From: Alisma plantago-aquatica
Taxonomy: Eukaryota; Streptophyta; Magnoliopsida; Alismatales; Alismataceae
DNA: 64,000 bases
Assembly: GCA_963693085.1 (NCBI GenBank)
Contig: OY856409.1
Location: forward strand, 298,224,558 to 298,288,557
Direction of reading: 5' to 3'
A model generated the notes under the pieces. The model saw only the letters and a program-made list of their open reading frames with translations. It was not told the DNA's origin and searched no databases. Both the position numbers and the translations under genes were made by a program. Below, piece by piece: positions 48,901-58,815 of the stretch; position 1 is the stretch's first letter; every line of letters begins with the position of its first letter.

Positions 48901-50951
48901 AATGCCTCTTCGACTTGTGAAAATGGGACCCCAGTGGAGGATGGGTGGGGTGGCTGGGGTCTAGGTGGAAGGGCGGTGGTGCCTTGTAAGAGAGACACCA
49001 TTGATGGACCCGCGAATTGTGTGATGACTGTAGAGGGAGTCACTAGCGGTATCAGGGTGGTGGCGGATGAGAGTGGTGGTGACATCCCAGATATGAAAGG
49101 TGAAACTGAGTACGCAAGAGGGAAGGTGGTGGAGGTGAAGGTAAGATTGGGCGTTGAGGTGGAAATGGGCTCGCCTGTTGAGAAAAGGAGTGAATCATAA
49201 GATGTGAATGAAGTTCTGGTTGTGGAAAATGGAATGCTGGTGGATAGTATTGTGGAAAATGGTGGAAGAGTGGTGTGGTGTGCAATGGTGGTGGATAGAG
49301 GAGTGGTGGAAGATAGAGGTATCGACCCCTCTATCCCTAGGATGGTGGAGGTGGATGTAGAGGTGGTCCCAAAATCCGAACCCAATATGAAGGAGTCTGA
49401 TGTCAAATTCACGATGTTGTCCTCATTGTGGGGGTGTGCTGCCCCTAGGGTGATCTTGGAGGTGGGCATCTCTGACTGTTGTTTCTTATGTATTCGTAGT
49501 TTGGACGTCCACACCACCGGTACTTTCTTTGTCTTAGTTGTGGGGGCAATATCACTTTGCTATGTTTTCCCTTCTTTCTTCTTTTTCCCCTTCCCTTTTA
49601 TATAGGCTAGTAGGTTAGCAAGCTCCTCTTCAGTGAAGAGATACTTGTCTTTATCGTAATCGACGAGCTTGGGAAGTGGTAACATCGTCTTTGTTTCTTT
49701 GACAGTGGGGAAGAAAACATAGTGGAGCTTTTAATCCTTCTCTTTGATGATATAGGTGTTTTTTAGAATCTTCTCATTGGTTATGTGATCACCCTTTATC
49801 AATGTACAGTTCTTTAGTGGTCCATCCATCTTGAGGTACTTCAGGATTGTAGTCATGTGACCACCTATGCAGATTTCCCTCCCAGGGGCATAGGATGTGT
49901 GTTTATGTATTAATTGCCATCCGATATTCACCAGCTACCCCTTTAAGATGGACCAGAGTAGGAAGAGGTCAGAGATGAGAACATTCCCACTCTCTGTTCT
50001 AGGAAATACTACGCCTGTTATAATCATGTGCAGTGTTCACGCCAGACAGGAGTGAATGTTGGTGGCTTTGCATGTCTTGGAATCATAACTGGAGATTCCA
50101 GTCAGGGACTTCTAGAATGTATGCCTGTTGAACTATGGGTGATCCAGACCTACTACCATAGCCTTCTCCAACTGGTCAGGGTTGTCAATAAAGTTTTTGT
50201 TTAACAGGTTTTCAGTCAGTGTAACCTGATTTCTGAAAAGTTTGGTTACGAGCTTGTGTTCACCCCCGTCTCTTGGTTTGTCTTTGGCTTCCACTGGTTC
50301 TTTGGTAAGGTAAGTAAAGAATTCTAGTGTGGGCTCGAGGTAAGAATTCTCAGTGACAAAGAAGAGCTTGGAGAGGTTTGCCTCTTCGAGAAAGGCAAGA
50401 ACTCTATTGTAGACTCCCATCTTCTTTAGTATGTTAGAGTAGATATACTTTGTCGGCCGCATAACTTTGTCACTAGCCTCCAGGTGTTGAATTTGAAGAT
50501 TAGTTGGTCATGATGTGGCTGTGGCTTGTACGACAGTAGGGGAAGTAGCTTGTCTTATCAGGATCGGTTCCCTAGAGGTCATGGGCTGGATTTGCTTCCT
50601 TGTCCGTCTTTTGGGCGGTCGTTCATTTGTAGCCTTCGAGACCTTCCTCTTCCTCTTTGACTTGTTGGCAGGGGATTCCCCATCAGAGTTTGGTTCATAG
50701 TCAGAGCCTTCATCAATTGAGGAAGGATCTATGAGGCTCTCAACTGGGTCATCGGCCAGACATTTGTTGACATGCTCAAGGTTGTGAATGACCTTGGGCA
50801 GTTGAACTGGAGATTTGCCTGTCTTTTCGCACATGTCAACAATGCGTTGGAGCCTATCTCGGCACTCCAATAACTATTGTTTGGTCTAGTGGCTTACTTC
50901 AGTGACTTCCTTTGTAGGTGAGGCAATCTTGTAATGTGTTAACAAGAAATT
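45960..50951 (-). pseudogene. Giant decayed ORF: Athila-like N-terminus, coiled coil, two Ulp1 (C48) protease-like domains
   Basis: A single minus-strand frame (codon first bases at positions equal to 2 modulo 3) stays coding-like for about 1,660 codons, broken only by in-frame stops. In order: Lys/Arg-rich segment (KSKRKRKVSK, ~50640); Athila-ORF-like domain (KKMGVYNRVLAFLEEANL, ~50430; LISDLFLLWSILKG, ~49960); Ser/Thr/Pro-rich linker (48960-49500); coiled coil (48300-48820; LKESHEALLETHEHMQVALK); acidic Asp/Asn stretch (48100-48290); Ulp1-like domain 1 with FGHWLLMIVD (His codon 47352-47354) and GLGDCALYTIRF (~47120); Ulp1-like domain 2 with VYMASAYLK (~46490), LHSEHWMLLATHL (~46350) and ESNDCGFHVLYW (~46125). 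Ulp1 enzymes cleave SUMO or ubiquitin-like tails with a His-Asp-Cys triad; here the third residue appears as Asn in both domains (YNS in domain 2). Stops include 47416-47418, 46398-46400 and several more. Frame and motifs are seen; domain names are by recognition. Confidence 0.72.
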
Positions 50952-51713
50952 ATATATTAGAAATAATTGAGATTTTGTGCTAATAGAATTATTGTATGAA
51001 TGGTGAGGAGTGTGGAAATTGGTGCAAGCATCACGGTCTCATGATCGTGAAGAGGGTCACACAATTTCAAAATTGTGAAAAGGCCTCACGGTCTCAGGAC
51101 TGTGACAAGGGTCACTCAGTTTCAAGATGCGAGGAGGTCATGCGGTTTCAAGACAGTGAGGAGAAAAACCATATGGTGTGAAACTGTGAGGACCGTGCAG
51201 GTGTTTGGTTATGGAAAAAGGGAGGTGAAGCGGCGGTGACGATGAAGGCATCGGCGGTGATGGATGCATGTGGTGATGGCCGGAGGTGCGGTGATGGAGA
51301 AGAAGAAAAATCATGCGATGTGGTGATGATGATGATGGTGGAGATTGTCGCTCTACCTAACTGTGAGGCTAACGACAGAGAAAAGGAAGAAGTTGCTTCT
51401 ATGAACGTAAACGAAAGAGGGAGGTTGTGCGACGTGATAACTATTGCTAATGGGGTGTGGTGGATGGGAGGTGGTGGCGATGGAAGCGGCAACCAGATGA
51501 GTGGGGTTTGGGTCACACGGGAGCAAGGAAGAAGGAGCAGGGTCTCGAGAGAGAGGATTGAGAGCCCAAGAAATGAAATAGGAGGGGGTAAGGTTATATT
51601 TACAAAAAAGGGGAGGGTGGCTACTCGTATTCTCTTAGGGCAAACAATCTTGGGACCATTTGGATCCAAACAGTTTCAAGACCGTGAGGGTCCAAACGGT
51701 TTTAGGAAGATTG
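50952..51713 (-). other. Right terminal region of the Ulp1 element
   Basis: 51020-51190 has four or five short hairpin-like repeats of CACGGTCTC...GACCGTGAGG type. 51200-51600 is G-rich with GGTGATGG words and gives long spurious ORFs on both strands (51148-51669 minus, 51236-51865 plus). 51640-51713 repeats the CTTGGGACCATTTGGATCC theme of the left end. The region looks like LTR or leader sequence read on the minus strand. The boundary to Copia-B near 51713 is placed where copia gag sequence starts. Confidence 0.45.
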
Positions 51714-52764
51714 CTCACAAGGCAAAAAGACCCATCTTCACAAGAAGAAGTAGAAATGGCACTCAAGCGCAAGTGGCTCCTCCAACTCAAGCTCAAGTGA
51801 AGATTCAAGTGGAGGATCAAGCTCAAGCTCTAGTGATGAAGGAGAATGCCATTTTGCTCTTATAGCATCAACAAGTAAAGACTCAAGTGAGGTAAATCTA
51901 AACTCTTTAGATAAATAATCTTTGATTGCTATTTTTCATGATACTTGTGCCTCTCTTAAGTCTTATGAAAGGAAAAAGAAAACTCTTGCTAGAATTGTTG
52001 ATAATTTGCATGTAGAACTAGATGATCTTGAACATGCTAATTCTTGCTTGCTTGATGAAAAAAATGCTTGTATTAGTCAAGTAGATTCTCTTAAACTTGA
52101 AAATGCTAGTTTGCTTGATAACATTAGATTTCTAGAAGTTCAACCTCTTATGCCTAGTTCTATTGAAGAGCATACTTTAATTGTTGATTCTCTCATGCAT
52201 GATATTGATGTTCTTAAATCTGAAAACAAGGACAAAGATTTTGTTTTGCAAGAATTAGAAATAGAAAATGCCTCCTTGCTTGCTAAAATCAATGTGCATA
52301 AATCTTGTTCTAGTTCTACTAGTAGAGAAAATGATGTTGCTGCTATTCATATTAATAGAGATTCTTATTTAGCTAAAGCTCTTTGCTTAGAAAATGATCT
52401 TTTGCATGCTAGAGATAATATTAATCAATTGTCTTCTACTATTACCTCTCTTATGCATGATAATGATAGTTTGAGTTCCTCTTTGCAAAGATTCTTAGTT
52501 GGTAAGAAGAGACTTAATGATATCCTACACCATACTACTAAACAAATTGGTAGAAATGGTCTAGGATATGATAGTAGTCAAAGGAACAACAAAGATAAAG
52601 GACCTCCAATCTTCCGTGGAGAATCCTCTAGTTCCAAGACTATGGGCACATACAACTATTGCAATGAAATCAGTCATTATTCTATTTGTTGTTCTTTTAG
52701 GAAAGCACCCAAGAGCAATATGACTTGGGTTGCTAAACTAACCCCTCCGAACCCAAAAATATGA
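51714..52764 (+). pseudogene. gag: Copia-B gag, C-terminal part
   Basis: One frame runs from the truncation to TGA 52762-52764. It starts KKTHLHKKK, passes a Ser-rich acidic segment, and continues in a long coiled coil with repeated ENASLL and HDND motifs (51922-52500). It ends in GRNGLGYD, a degenerate CCHC knuckle (YNYCNEISHYSICC, where the first Cys is Tyr) and MTWVAKLTPPNP, which parallels the end of Copia-A gag. Internal stops: TAG 51751-51753 and TAA 51916-51918. The N-terminal capsid part is missing. Product would be a Gag fragment without function of its own. Confidence 0.85.
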
Positions 52765-54685
52765 TTGGGGACCATTTCATCTTTCTTCTTGTAGGTACTT
52801 GCAAATGGATTGACTTGAGGTATTGAATTACAAATTGACTTCTCAATCCACATGAAGAAGAAATGTAAGATGTGTATGAGGTGAAAACAAGTGGAATAGC
52901 AATGGTAAGGACAAAGGTAATGTTTCTCTTGCTTATAACCAATCCTAACTTGTTTTTTTCAAGATAGTGTGCACTTTACATATGGTTTTTGAGTCAAAAG
53001 TGGCATTTTGTGTTTCTGTTCACACTCTTTCTCAAAAACTATTTCTGATGCTTCTATAGTGCATTACTAACTTCCTGAGACATGTTTGGATATGGTTTGT
53101 ATATTTAGCATGCCTTTAAATATGTTTTTAAGAAATATATGTGCTTTTTGACAACTGCTCTGTCAGTCGAGTTTTCCCTATTTGAAACTCGACCGATAGG
53201 CACCAATGGGTGTTGCCAGCAGTTGTCATCAGTTGAGTTGTCAATGCACAGAACTCGACTGATGACACTGTGCACAGAATACACAGTTGGCTTATTGAAT
53301 GAGAATTTCCATCTCAACTAGATTTTCTCAACCAATAGCCTTATTCTTTGGCACTCTCATTTGGTACCTTTATATGTGCATATTGCCATGTTCTAAATTT
53401 CCTATCTTTCTTACAACTCTATCTCTCTAATTTCTCTAAATTGGTATATCTATATGTTGCAATTACTTTCTTTGAGTTGTTTTGCAGGTTTTGATGATGA
53501 TCTCTTTGGATCTCTTGGTTGTGTCTAACATTGCTTCCATTGTATTCTAACTTTCTACATCAATCTAGGTGTATATCTTGTATTGATACAACCTTGAGGT
53601 TCTTCGGGGTAATCATCTTACGGTAAGGATGCATATCTAGTGAGTTATATCCTTTCATGCCTCTAAAATTGCTTATCTCTTTGTTTGGATATATCTCTAC
53701 ATCTACTCATAGCTTACTTTATCCTATGCATCTTTTGGTATCTCTTGCTATGATCTAGATCCTACTAGTAGTCCTAACTTGTGATAGCATCTACTAGTAG
53801 TTCATATACATGTAGTTCTAGCCTTGTTTATAATTGGCATCTTTGCTCATCTATATGCTATGCTTATATCTTGTCTCATACATGCTCAAGCGTGTTCTTT
53901 GAATTACATATCTACTATCTTGAGTTGATTGCATAACATTGTGATGCAGGGCACATAGAGCTACATTATATGTAGAAATTGGAGTTTTTTTATTTTATGC
54001 AGATTTTGCTCCTGTTTCAGTTTTTGGTGCAAGACTAGTGTTTTTTATGCAAAAATGACCTTCTGAGTAAGGCTCATCTCTTTGCCATGAGCCCTGGCAC
54101 TTTTTGGGAAAATTTTGTCATCTTGAGGGTCAAAATTGCGCTTTATTATTTTTCTGCAACACTTTATCTTGCATTTTGGGTTGTTCAAGTATTTGCTTTA
54201 ACTTGCTTTTCTTTCTATGCTTGGACAATCCCCTATCTGTGCTCTTCTACTCTCCTTATATAAATTTTTGTGTTATCTCCTTTCTCTTTAACAAGTGATG
54301 TTTCTTATTTCTTCATAACCCCACTTTTTGAAATGACAAAGGGGGAGAAAGGTATGTCTTCTTTTAAAAGAGGAAGAAGGCATGTCTTACATGAAGAGGA
54401 GAAGCATGTCCATGTAAAGGGGAGAAGGTAAATGGGAGAAGGCATATATGTGTAGAAACACATATGAGTAGAAGACATAGTATTCTATAAATGTTATGAA
54501 AGCTAACCATGCAGGAGAAATAACATCAATTGAGGGGGAGTATGAGAACTCCATGCACATAAATTAAGGGGGAGCATATGAGCTCAATCCTATTGAAACC
54601 CCTAGGTTTCTCCAAAGGTATGATTTTACTTAAAATCTTTCAATACATTTATGGAATGGTTTGTCATCTTCAAAAAGGGGGAGAA
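52765..54685 (+). other. Copia-B spacer and 3' untranslated region
   Basis: About 1.9 kb where pol would be expected; no protease, RT or integrase motif in any frame. Contains two hairpins (next entry). Toward the end there are several GGGGGAG stretches and the polypurine tract AAAAAGGGGGAGAA at 54672-54685, abutting the LTR. Confidence 0.75.
53162..53266. repeat. Two TCAGTCGAGTT/AACTCGACYGA hairpins after Copia-B gag
   Basis: At about 53162-53199 and 53226-53266, arms of 11-12 nt with 13-15-nt loops. They occupy the same relative place (just after gag) as the CGGTCGA array of Copia-A and recur in the Copia-B LTR. Confidence 0.85.
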
Positions 54686-55044
54686 TGTTGACTCAAGGTC
54701 AATTAGGTCAATGTTGTCTCACATCTAAATTGACTAAACATGTGTTTTGATGATGACTAACCATTCCACATATTGGTGTCTAACGTCTCTACTTGAGTGA
54801 TTTCAGATTAGGTATATACACACTCCAAATGCCCAAACTGGCACATCTCAAATTGGAGAAAAGACAATTCAAAGTCAATACAAGTGCACATTTTTGTAAT
54901 ATGATGTAAATCCATTATAATCATGTTGTAAATCACTTGTAATGATTGTATGACTTGTAATTAAGCTTAGAAATAAATCAGGAGCACTTAGATCGAATGT
55001 TTAAGTACTCAAAAGCCATTTTCCAAAATTCACATCAGGCTGTT

Positions 55045-55275
55045 CATCGGTCGAGTTTTGTGAGTTGCAAACTTGACCGATCCTGATTGGATCTTGAAAA
55101 TGACTTTTGATCGGTCGAGTTTACACTACACAGAACTCGACCGATGGAGTACCAGACCAATTCGATTTTCATTGGTCAGTCGAGTTTCCCCAGGACAAAC
55201 TCGACCGATGGTCTGAATATCGGCTTTGTCTTTTACTCTATCGGTCAAGTTACCCTTATAGAAACTCGACTGATT
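55045..55275. repeat. Four ATCGGTCGAGTT/AACTCGACCGAT hairpins in Copia-B LTR
   Basis: At about 55045-55083, 55109-55145, 55168-55210 and 55238-55275, upstream of the TATA box. Arms are 10-13 nt with 12-16-nt loops. Some arms have diverged by one or two bases, mostly C/T or G/A. Confidence 0.9.
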
Positions 55276-55719
55276 GCACTGTACGGAAAAGTACAGAAAA
55301 GTGCTTCTAGCCATTGTGGAGTTGCAACAAGTGAAAATATATCTGTTGCAAGCCACAAAATGACTAGTTTTCGTTCTCAAGTGTTCCCAAAGGCTAAGAG
55401 GCATCCCCATCTATAAATAGGACCCCTTCATTCCAAGGTTGAGCATTCAATGCAAATTCTATGTGAGGTTCCTAATCTATAGTTGAGTGCTTCCTACATC
55501 CTCCTCTATCTCTAAGCTTAATTACTTGCTACATCCATTAGAGTGAGTAGGAGATTTGTAAGAGAGATAGTCCTACATGTACATCTTGTGAGTCTCTCAC
55601 GTCCACCACCTCCCTTTCTCTCATTTCAACCATGAAGATGAAGGTTCTCTCTCTTGGCTAAGAGAGGTAAAGAAGAACAAGGGAAGGCATCCCTTGGTGA
55701 AGATCAAGGCTGAAGACTT

Positions 55720-55980
55720 GGAGCAAGAGTGGGTAAGCCCTTGGTGAAGGCAGAACACTCCTTTCTCAAGTGGGTAAGTCCTTGGTGGAAGCTTCTCCGA
55801 GTGAACGTGAAGTCAAAGGTGGAAGATCCAAGAAGAGTGGGTAATTCCTTAAAGGCTGAAGACTTGTGCAAGAGTAGGTAAGTCCTTGGAAGTAGGCGAA
55901 AGACTCTTACAAAGTGGGTCAGTCCTTGGTAAGGTTGAAGACTCTTTGTATTGGATAGGTAAGTCCTTTGTTTGGTCATG
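55720..55980 (+). repeat. Degenerate tandem repeats of AGTGGGTAAGTCCTTGG
   Basis: About six copies at irregular 40-55-bp spacing downstream of the TATA box, alternating with GAAGACTC-like words. Comparable to the CTACTTCAAGAAGG repeats at the same place in the Copia-A LTR. ORFs on the minus strand here are by-products. Confidence 0.75.
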
Positions 55981-55984
55981 TATT

Positions 55985-56794
55985 TTTTTTTGGAAATCGG
56001 TAAATATATTGCCAAAAAGGAGTCTGTCTAAAAGCAAGACCTACAAACTGCAACAGTAAACGAGGGGGTATTATCTACAAAAACCCCAGTAAATCTTAGC
56101 TTGCTCAGACAGGCCTGAGGCAAAGCCTTCTTTACAAATAAGAGCACGTGATAAGAACCTGGCTATTACGGCAATAACCCTCTCCTCATCCCTAGCTTTT
56201 CTACCATGATTCCTATTGTTCCTCTCCTCCCAAACAAAGTAGCAGGTGCTAGTAAAGCAAAAACCACCTACTGCTATTTCACTCCTGGTGTTCATTTTAT
56301 CTTTAATCTTGATAATCATATCATTAATGTCGTCTCCCACCATCTGCCCCCACTCACACTTGAGGCAGATTGTCAACCATATTCTCCTAAAGAAACTGCA
56401 TTGACCAAATAAATGGTTGTGGCTTTCATCTTCTCTCTCACACAAGTTGCACATAACATCAACCTGTAGGCCCCACCTTCTAAGCCTGTCCGCGGTGGGA
56501 AGTTTGGAGACAATAGCTCTATAGGTAACCGTACTCCATTTGGGAATATGGAAGGGATTCCAAAGTAGATCATGCCAAGGCACATCCCCACTGATATCCA
56601 TGTTGATCCATGGTCTAGCCATGGGAACAGCCAAGCTGACAACACCAAACGAATCAACATTATACCAGTGCTGCGTCAATGTCCACTGCTTGCACATGTT
56701 TCTCCATATCTGAGAAGAACTGTTATCAAACCCATCTTGTAGCCTTCCATACCTTTTAGCCATCCATAAAGACCAAACATTATCCTTCTACATC
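55985..56794 (-). mobile_element. 5'-truncated LINE (810 bp) inserted in Copia-B LTR
   Basis: Flanked by a 17-bp duplication, TTGTTTGGTCATGTATT, at 55968-55984 and 56795-56811. A T-run on the plus strand (about 55982-55991) is its poly(A) tail, so the element is on the minus strand and truncated at its 5' end (near 56794), as usual for target-primed reverse transcription. It carries the end of ORF2. Confidence 0.93.
56071..56793 (-). pseudogene. LINE ORF2 C-terminal part, zf-RVT domain
   Basis: Open minus-strand frame of at least 230 codons from 56763 (MAKRYGRLQDGFDNSSSQIW) and further upstream to the truncation, stop at 56071-56073. It holds the zinc-binding reverse transcriptase domain (zf-RVT) of plant LINEs: WNPFHIPKWSTVTYRAI, LPTADRLRRWG, then CNLCEREDESHNHLFGQC with Cys/His spacing typical of the family, then FVWEERNNRNHGRKA. 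RT and endonuclease are lost by truncation. The fragment is uninterrupted, so the insertion is probably recent. Confidence 0.9.
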
Positions 56795-57110
56795 TTGTTT
56801 GGTCATGTATTGTAAATCTTATGAATGAATATAAGAATGCAATGGTTAGGAAATCCTAGAGGTTGACCTCTCTAGGTAAGTGGACTGACATACTTCTAGT
56901 TTGAAGTGTGGAACCACTCTAAATAGCTTGTCTACTTATGTTTGCTCAATCTCTCTCATCCTTGCTATGCATGTTTTAGTTGCACTCAAATTACCTATTT
57001 AGCAACCTTATCTTATCATATATCTTGAAGGTCTAATGAATTTTGTTTAAGTGCATTCAACTCTATTCACCCCCCTCTAGAGGATCTAATCACCCATCTA
57101 GGATCCAACA

Positions 57111-57866
57111 GCTAGATCATCAACTAAATAAACCAATCTCTATCTAAAGAAGTTGATTAAAGATGATTCGATCAAACCATAGCTAAGGGGTTATTCCCCT
57201 TGACTCGATAAGGAAATACTCACTCATGATTGAGGAGAAGGGGGAGACAGAGGAAGAAAGTACCTTGGCCATAGTCTAGCCTAAAATAGGAAATTAATCC
57301 TTATGCTAGAGATAATGAAATGGCCAGGTTCTTAATTCCTTGCTCCAGAGGCCTAAAAATATATTTTTCCTGCATCACTTGCAATTATCTTTCCAAAACA
57401 TATTTATATTCCAAATTTGGAATTTATATGTGGAAGTTATGACTGTTTTGGTGAGAGGTATATCAGACTCTTCGGGAAAATGTGAGGCTACTGGTTAATT
57501 GAACATTCAATTAAATGCCAAAATTGCCACAAAATATGTCTTTTCTATAGCAAATAAAATTCTCTTTTCATTCCATACTTGATCTTGAAATTCTATCTTT
57601 AGACGCAAAAGATATAGCTATTTTGGTGATGGGTATCTCAGGCACTACGGGAATATTTGAAAAGCCTCATATCTTCATCTTTTATTATCTCGATTTAAAT
57701 ACTTAGATAATTCCTGAAAATTAAGAGAAATCTCATAAGAATTCCAGAAGAGAATATCGAGAATATGAAAGTAGTATTTATTTCTGAATTAAGCTAAAAT
57801 TAACAAAAAAGTCCTAATTAATTATTCTAAATGAAGCAAAAACAAGAGTTGAATACACATTCATCA
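57111..57866 (-). repeat. 3' LTR of the minus-strand element, truncated and internally deleted
   Basis: Aligns with 61599-62722 (plus coordinates). It lacks the part equivalent to 60947-61598, cut off by Copia-B, and about 370 bp equivalent to roughly 61838-62210, which includes the TATA region of the other LTR. Confidence 0.85.
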
Positions 57867-58815
57867 AAATACCCCAAACTTAAACTTTGCTTGTCCCGAG
57901 CAACATTAAAATCAAGAAATACGTCCAAGACATACTCTCAACCTATCATCCTCACTCTCCTAACAACCACTTGATTCCTTCCACCAAAAAATCACCAAGT
58001 GACCCTGACTTCCTAAATTCACAAAAAGTGACTTTTATATTTCCTACTTCACAAACTTGCATTTATTCAAGACCTGCAATAAAATAGATTTTCATTTCAC
58101 CTTTGCATTTGATACTCTATAATTTTTTTTAAAGTTTGACACAAGAACATGGATGATTTTGGATGGTTGGGGTATTTGTAGTTTTCCCCTGGGTAGAAAA
58201 TTGGAGTGAAAGAGGTATGGAAGAAGAACGGTCTCTCCTCTATTCGACTCGAGACCTTTTTATTTAGTGAACATGAAGTTACATTGACCACATTTTTTTC
58301 TTTGATTTTTGCTGATACACTCAATTGCATGGGTATGGAAGAAGCAGAAGAGGGGGAAGGGGTGCCCCCCAAACTTAGCATTTTAGGCACTATTGGCTTT
58401 TTATTTTCTTTTTGACGAATGGAAAGATTTGGAAGTGGTGGAAGAAGAGTAGAAGAGGTTGTTCTTGTGCAACTCTTTTTTTATTTTCATCTTTTTTTAA
58501 GAGTATCATGCATTGGTTCAACTATTATTGAATCATGCAAAAAATCAAGAAAATTTATACAAGTTGTACATGATAAGAAAGCATCACTCTTGAATCCTAT
58601 CAGTCCTCTATGTCTTGCCATCTTTTCCAAGGAGTGATTATTATTTGAGGTCCTAAGTGACAGGAGGATTTCTAGTCATGAAAACTTCAAAATTTTAGTT
58701 GCAAGGAAGTCACATCATTAAGGGGAGTATTTTGACAAATTATCATATCAAGGCCGACTAGATAAAGGCCAAACTAGAAAATTGAAATTTTTAGCAAATT
58801 TTTGAGAAATTAAAA
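57867..58815 (-). other. Region between the ORF and the 3' LTR with purine-rich tracts
   Basis: No conserved coding sequence. On the minus strand TTTAAGTTTGGGGTATTT (about 57871-57888) directly precedes the LTR and is the likely polypurine tract. A similar AAGTTTGGGGGGCACCCC lies at about 58358-58375. Short ORFs on either strand are not convincing. Confidence 0.6.

Larger units (their letters stand above)
44049..51713 (-). mobile_element. Minus-strand transposable element with Ulp1-like protein, class uncertain
   Basis: A long decayed minus-strand coding region (45960-50951) lies between two stretches that share GGGACCATTTGGATC-like short repeats (44170-44560 and 51640-51713). Because those repeats are self-complementary I cannot tell whether the ends are direct (LTR) or inverted (TIR). 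TGATAACC (minus strand, starting at 44728) next to a purine stretch AGTTAGGGAG would suit an LTR start. The right end is cut by Copia-B at about 51713; the left end is split by the Athila insertion. Confidence 0.5.
51714..57110 (+). mobile_element. Copia-B, 5'-truncated copia derivative with gag but no pol
   Basis: Order: C-terminal half of a copia gag, palindrome-bearing spacer, 3' untranslated region with polypurine tract, 3' LTR. No 5' LTR, primer-binding site, protease, integrase, RT or RNase H. The 3' UTR (GAAATGACAAAGGGGGAGAAA near 54330) and the LTR end (ATTCACCCCCCTCTAG) resemble Copia-A, so it is a distant relative. It interrupts the LTR of the minus-strand element at 57111. Confidence 0.82.
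54686..57110 (+). repeat. Copia-B 3' LTR, with LINE insertion
   Basis: TGTTGACTCAAGG...GGATCCAACA with perfect TGTTG/CAACA ends. 2425 bp including the LINE and one copy of its target duplication, so about 1.6 kb originally. TATA box TATAAAT at 55412-55418 in CTATAAATAGG. The flanking pentamer GCTAG (57111-57115) has no visible partner because the 5' end is lost. Confidence 0.9.

Noticed and set aside
51148..51865. Long ORFs on both strands (173 and 209 codons)
   Set aside because: Low-complexity GGTGATGG-rich sequence; the plus-strand ORF also crosses the presumed junction between the Ulp1 element and Copia-B in a frame other than gag.
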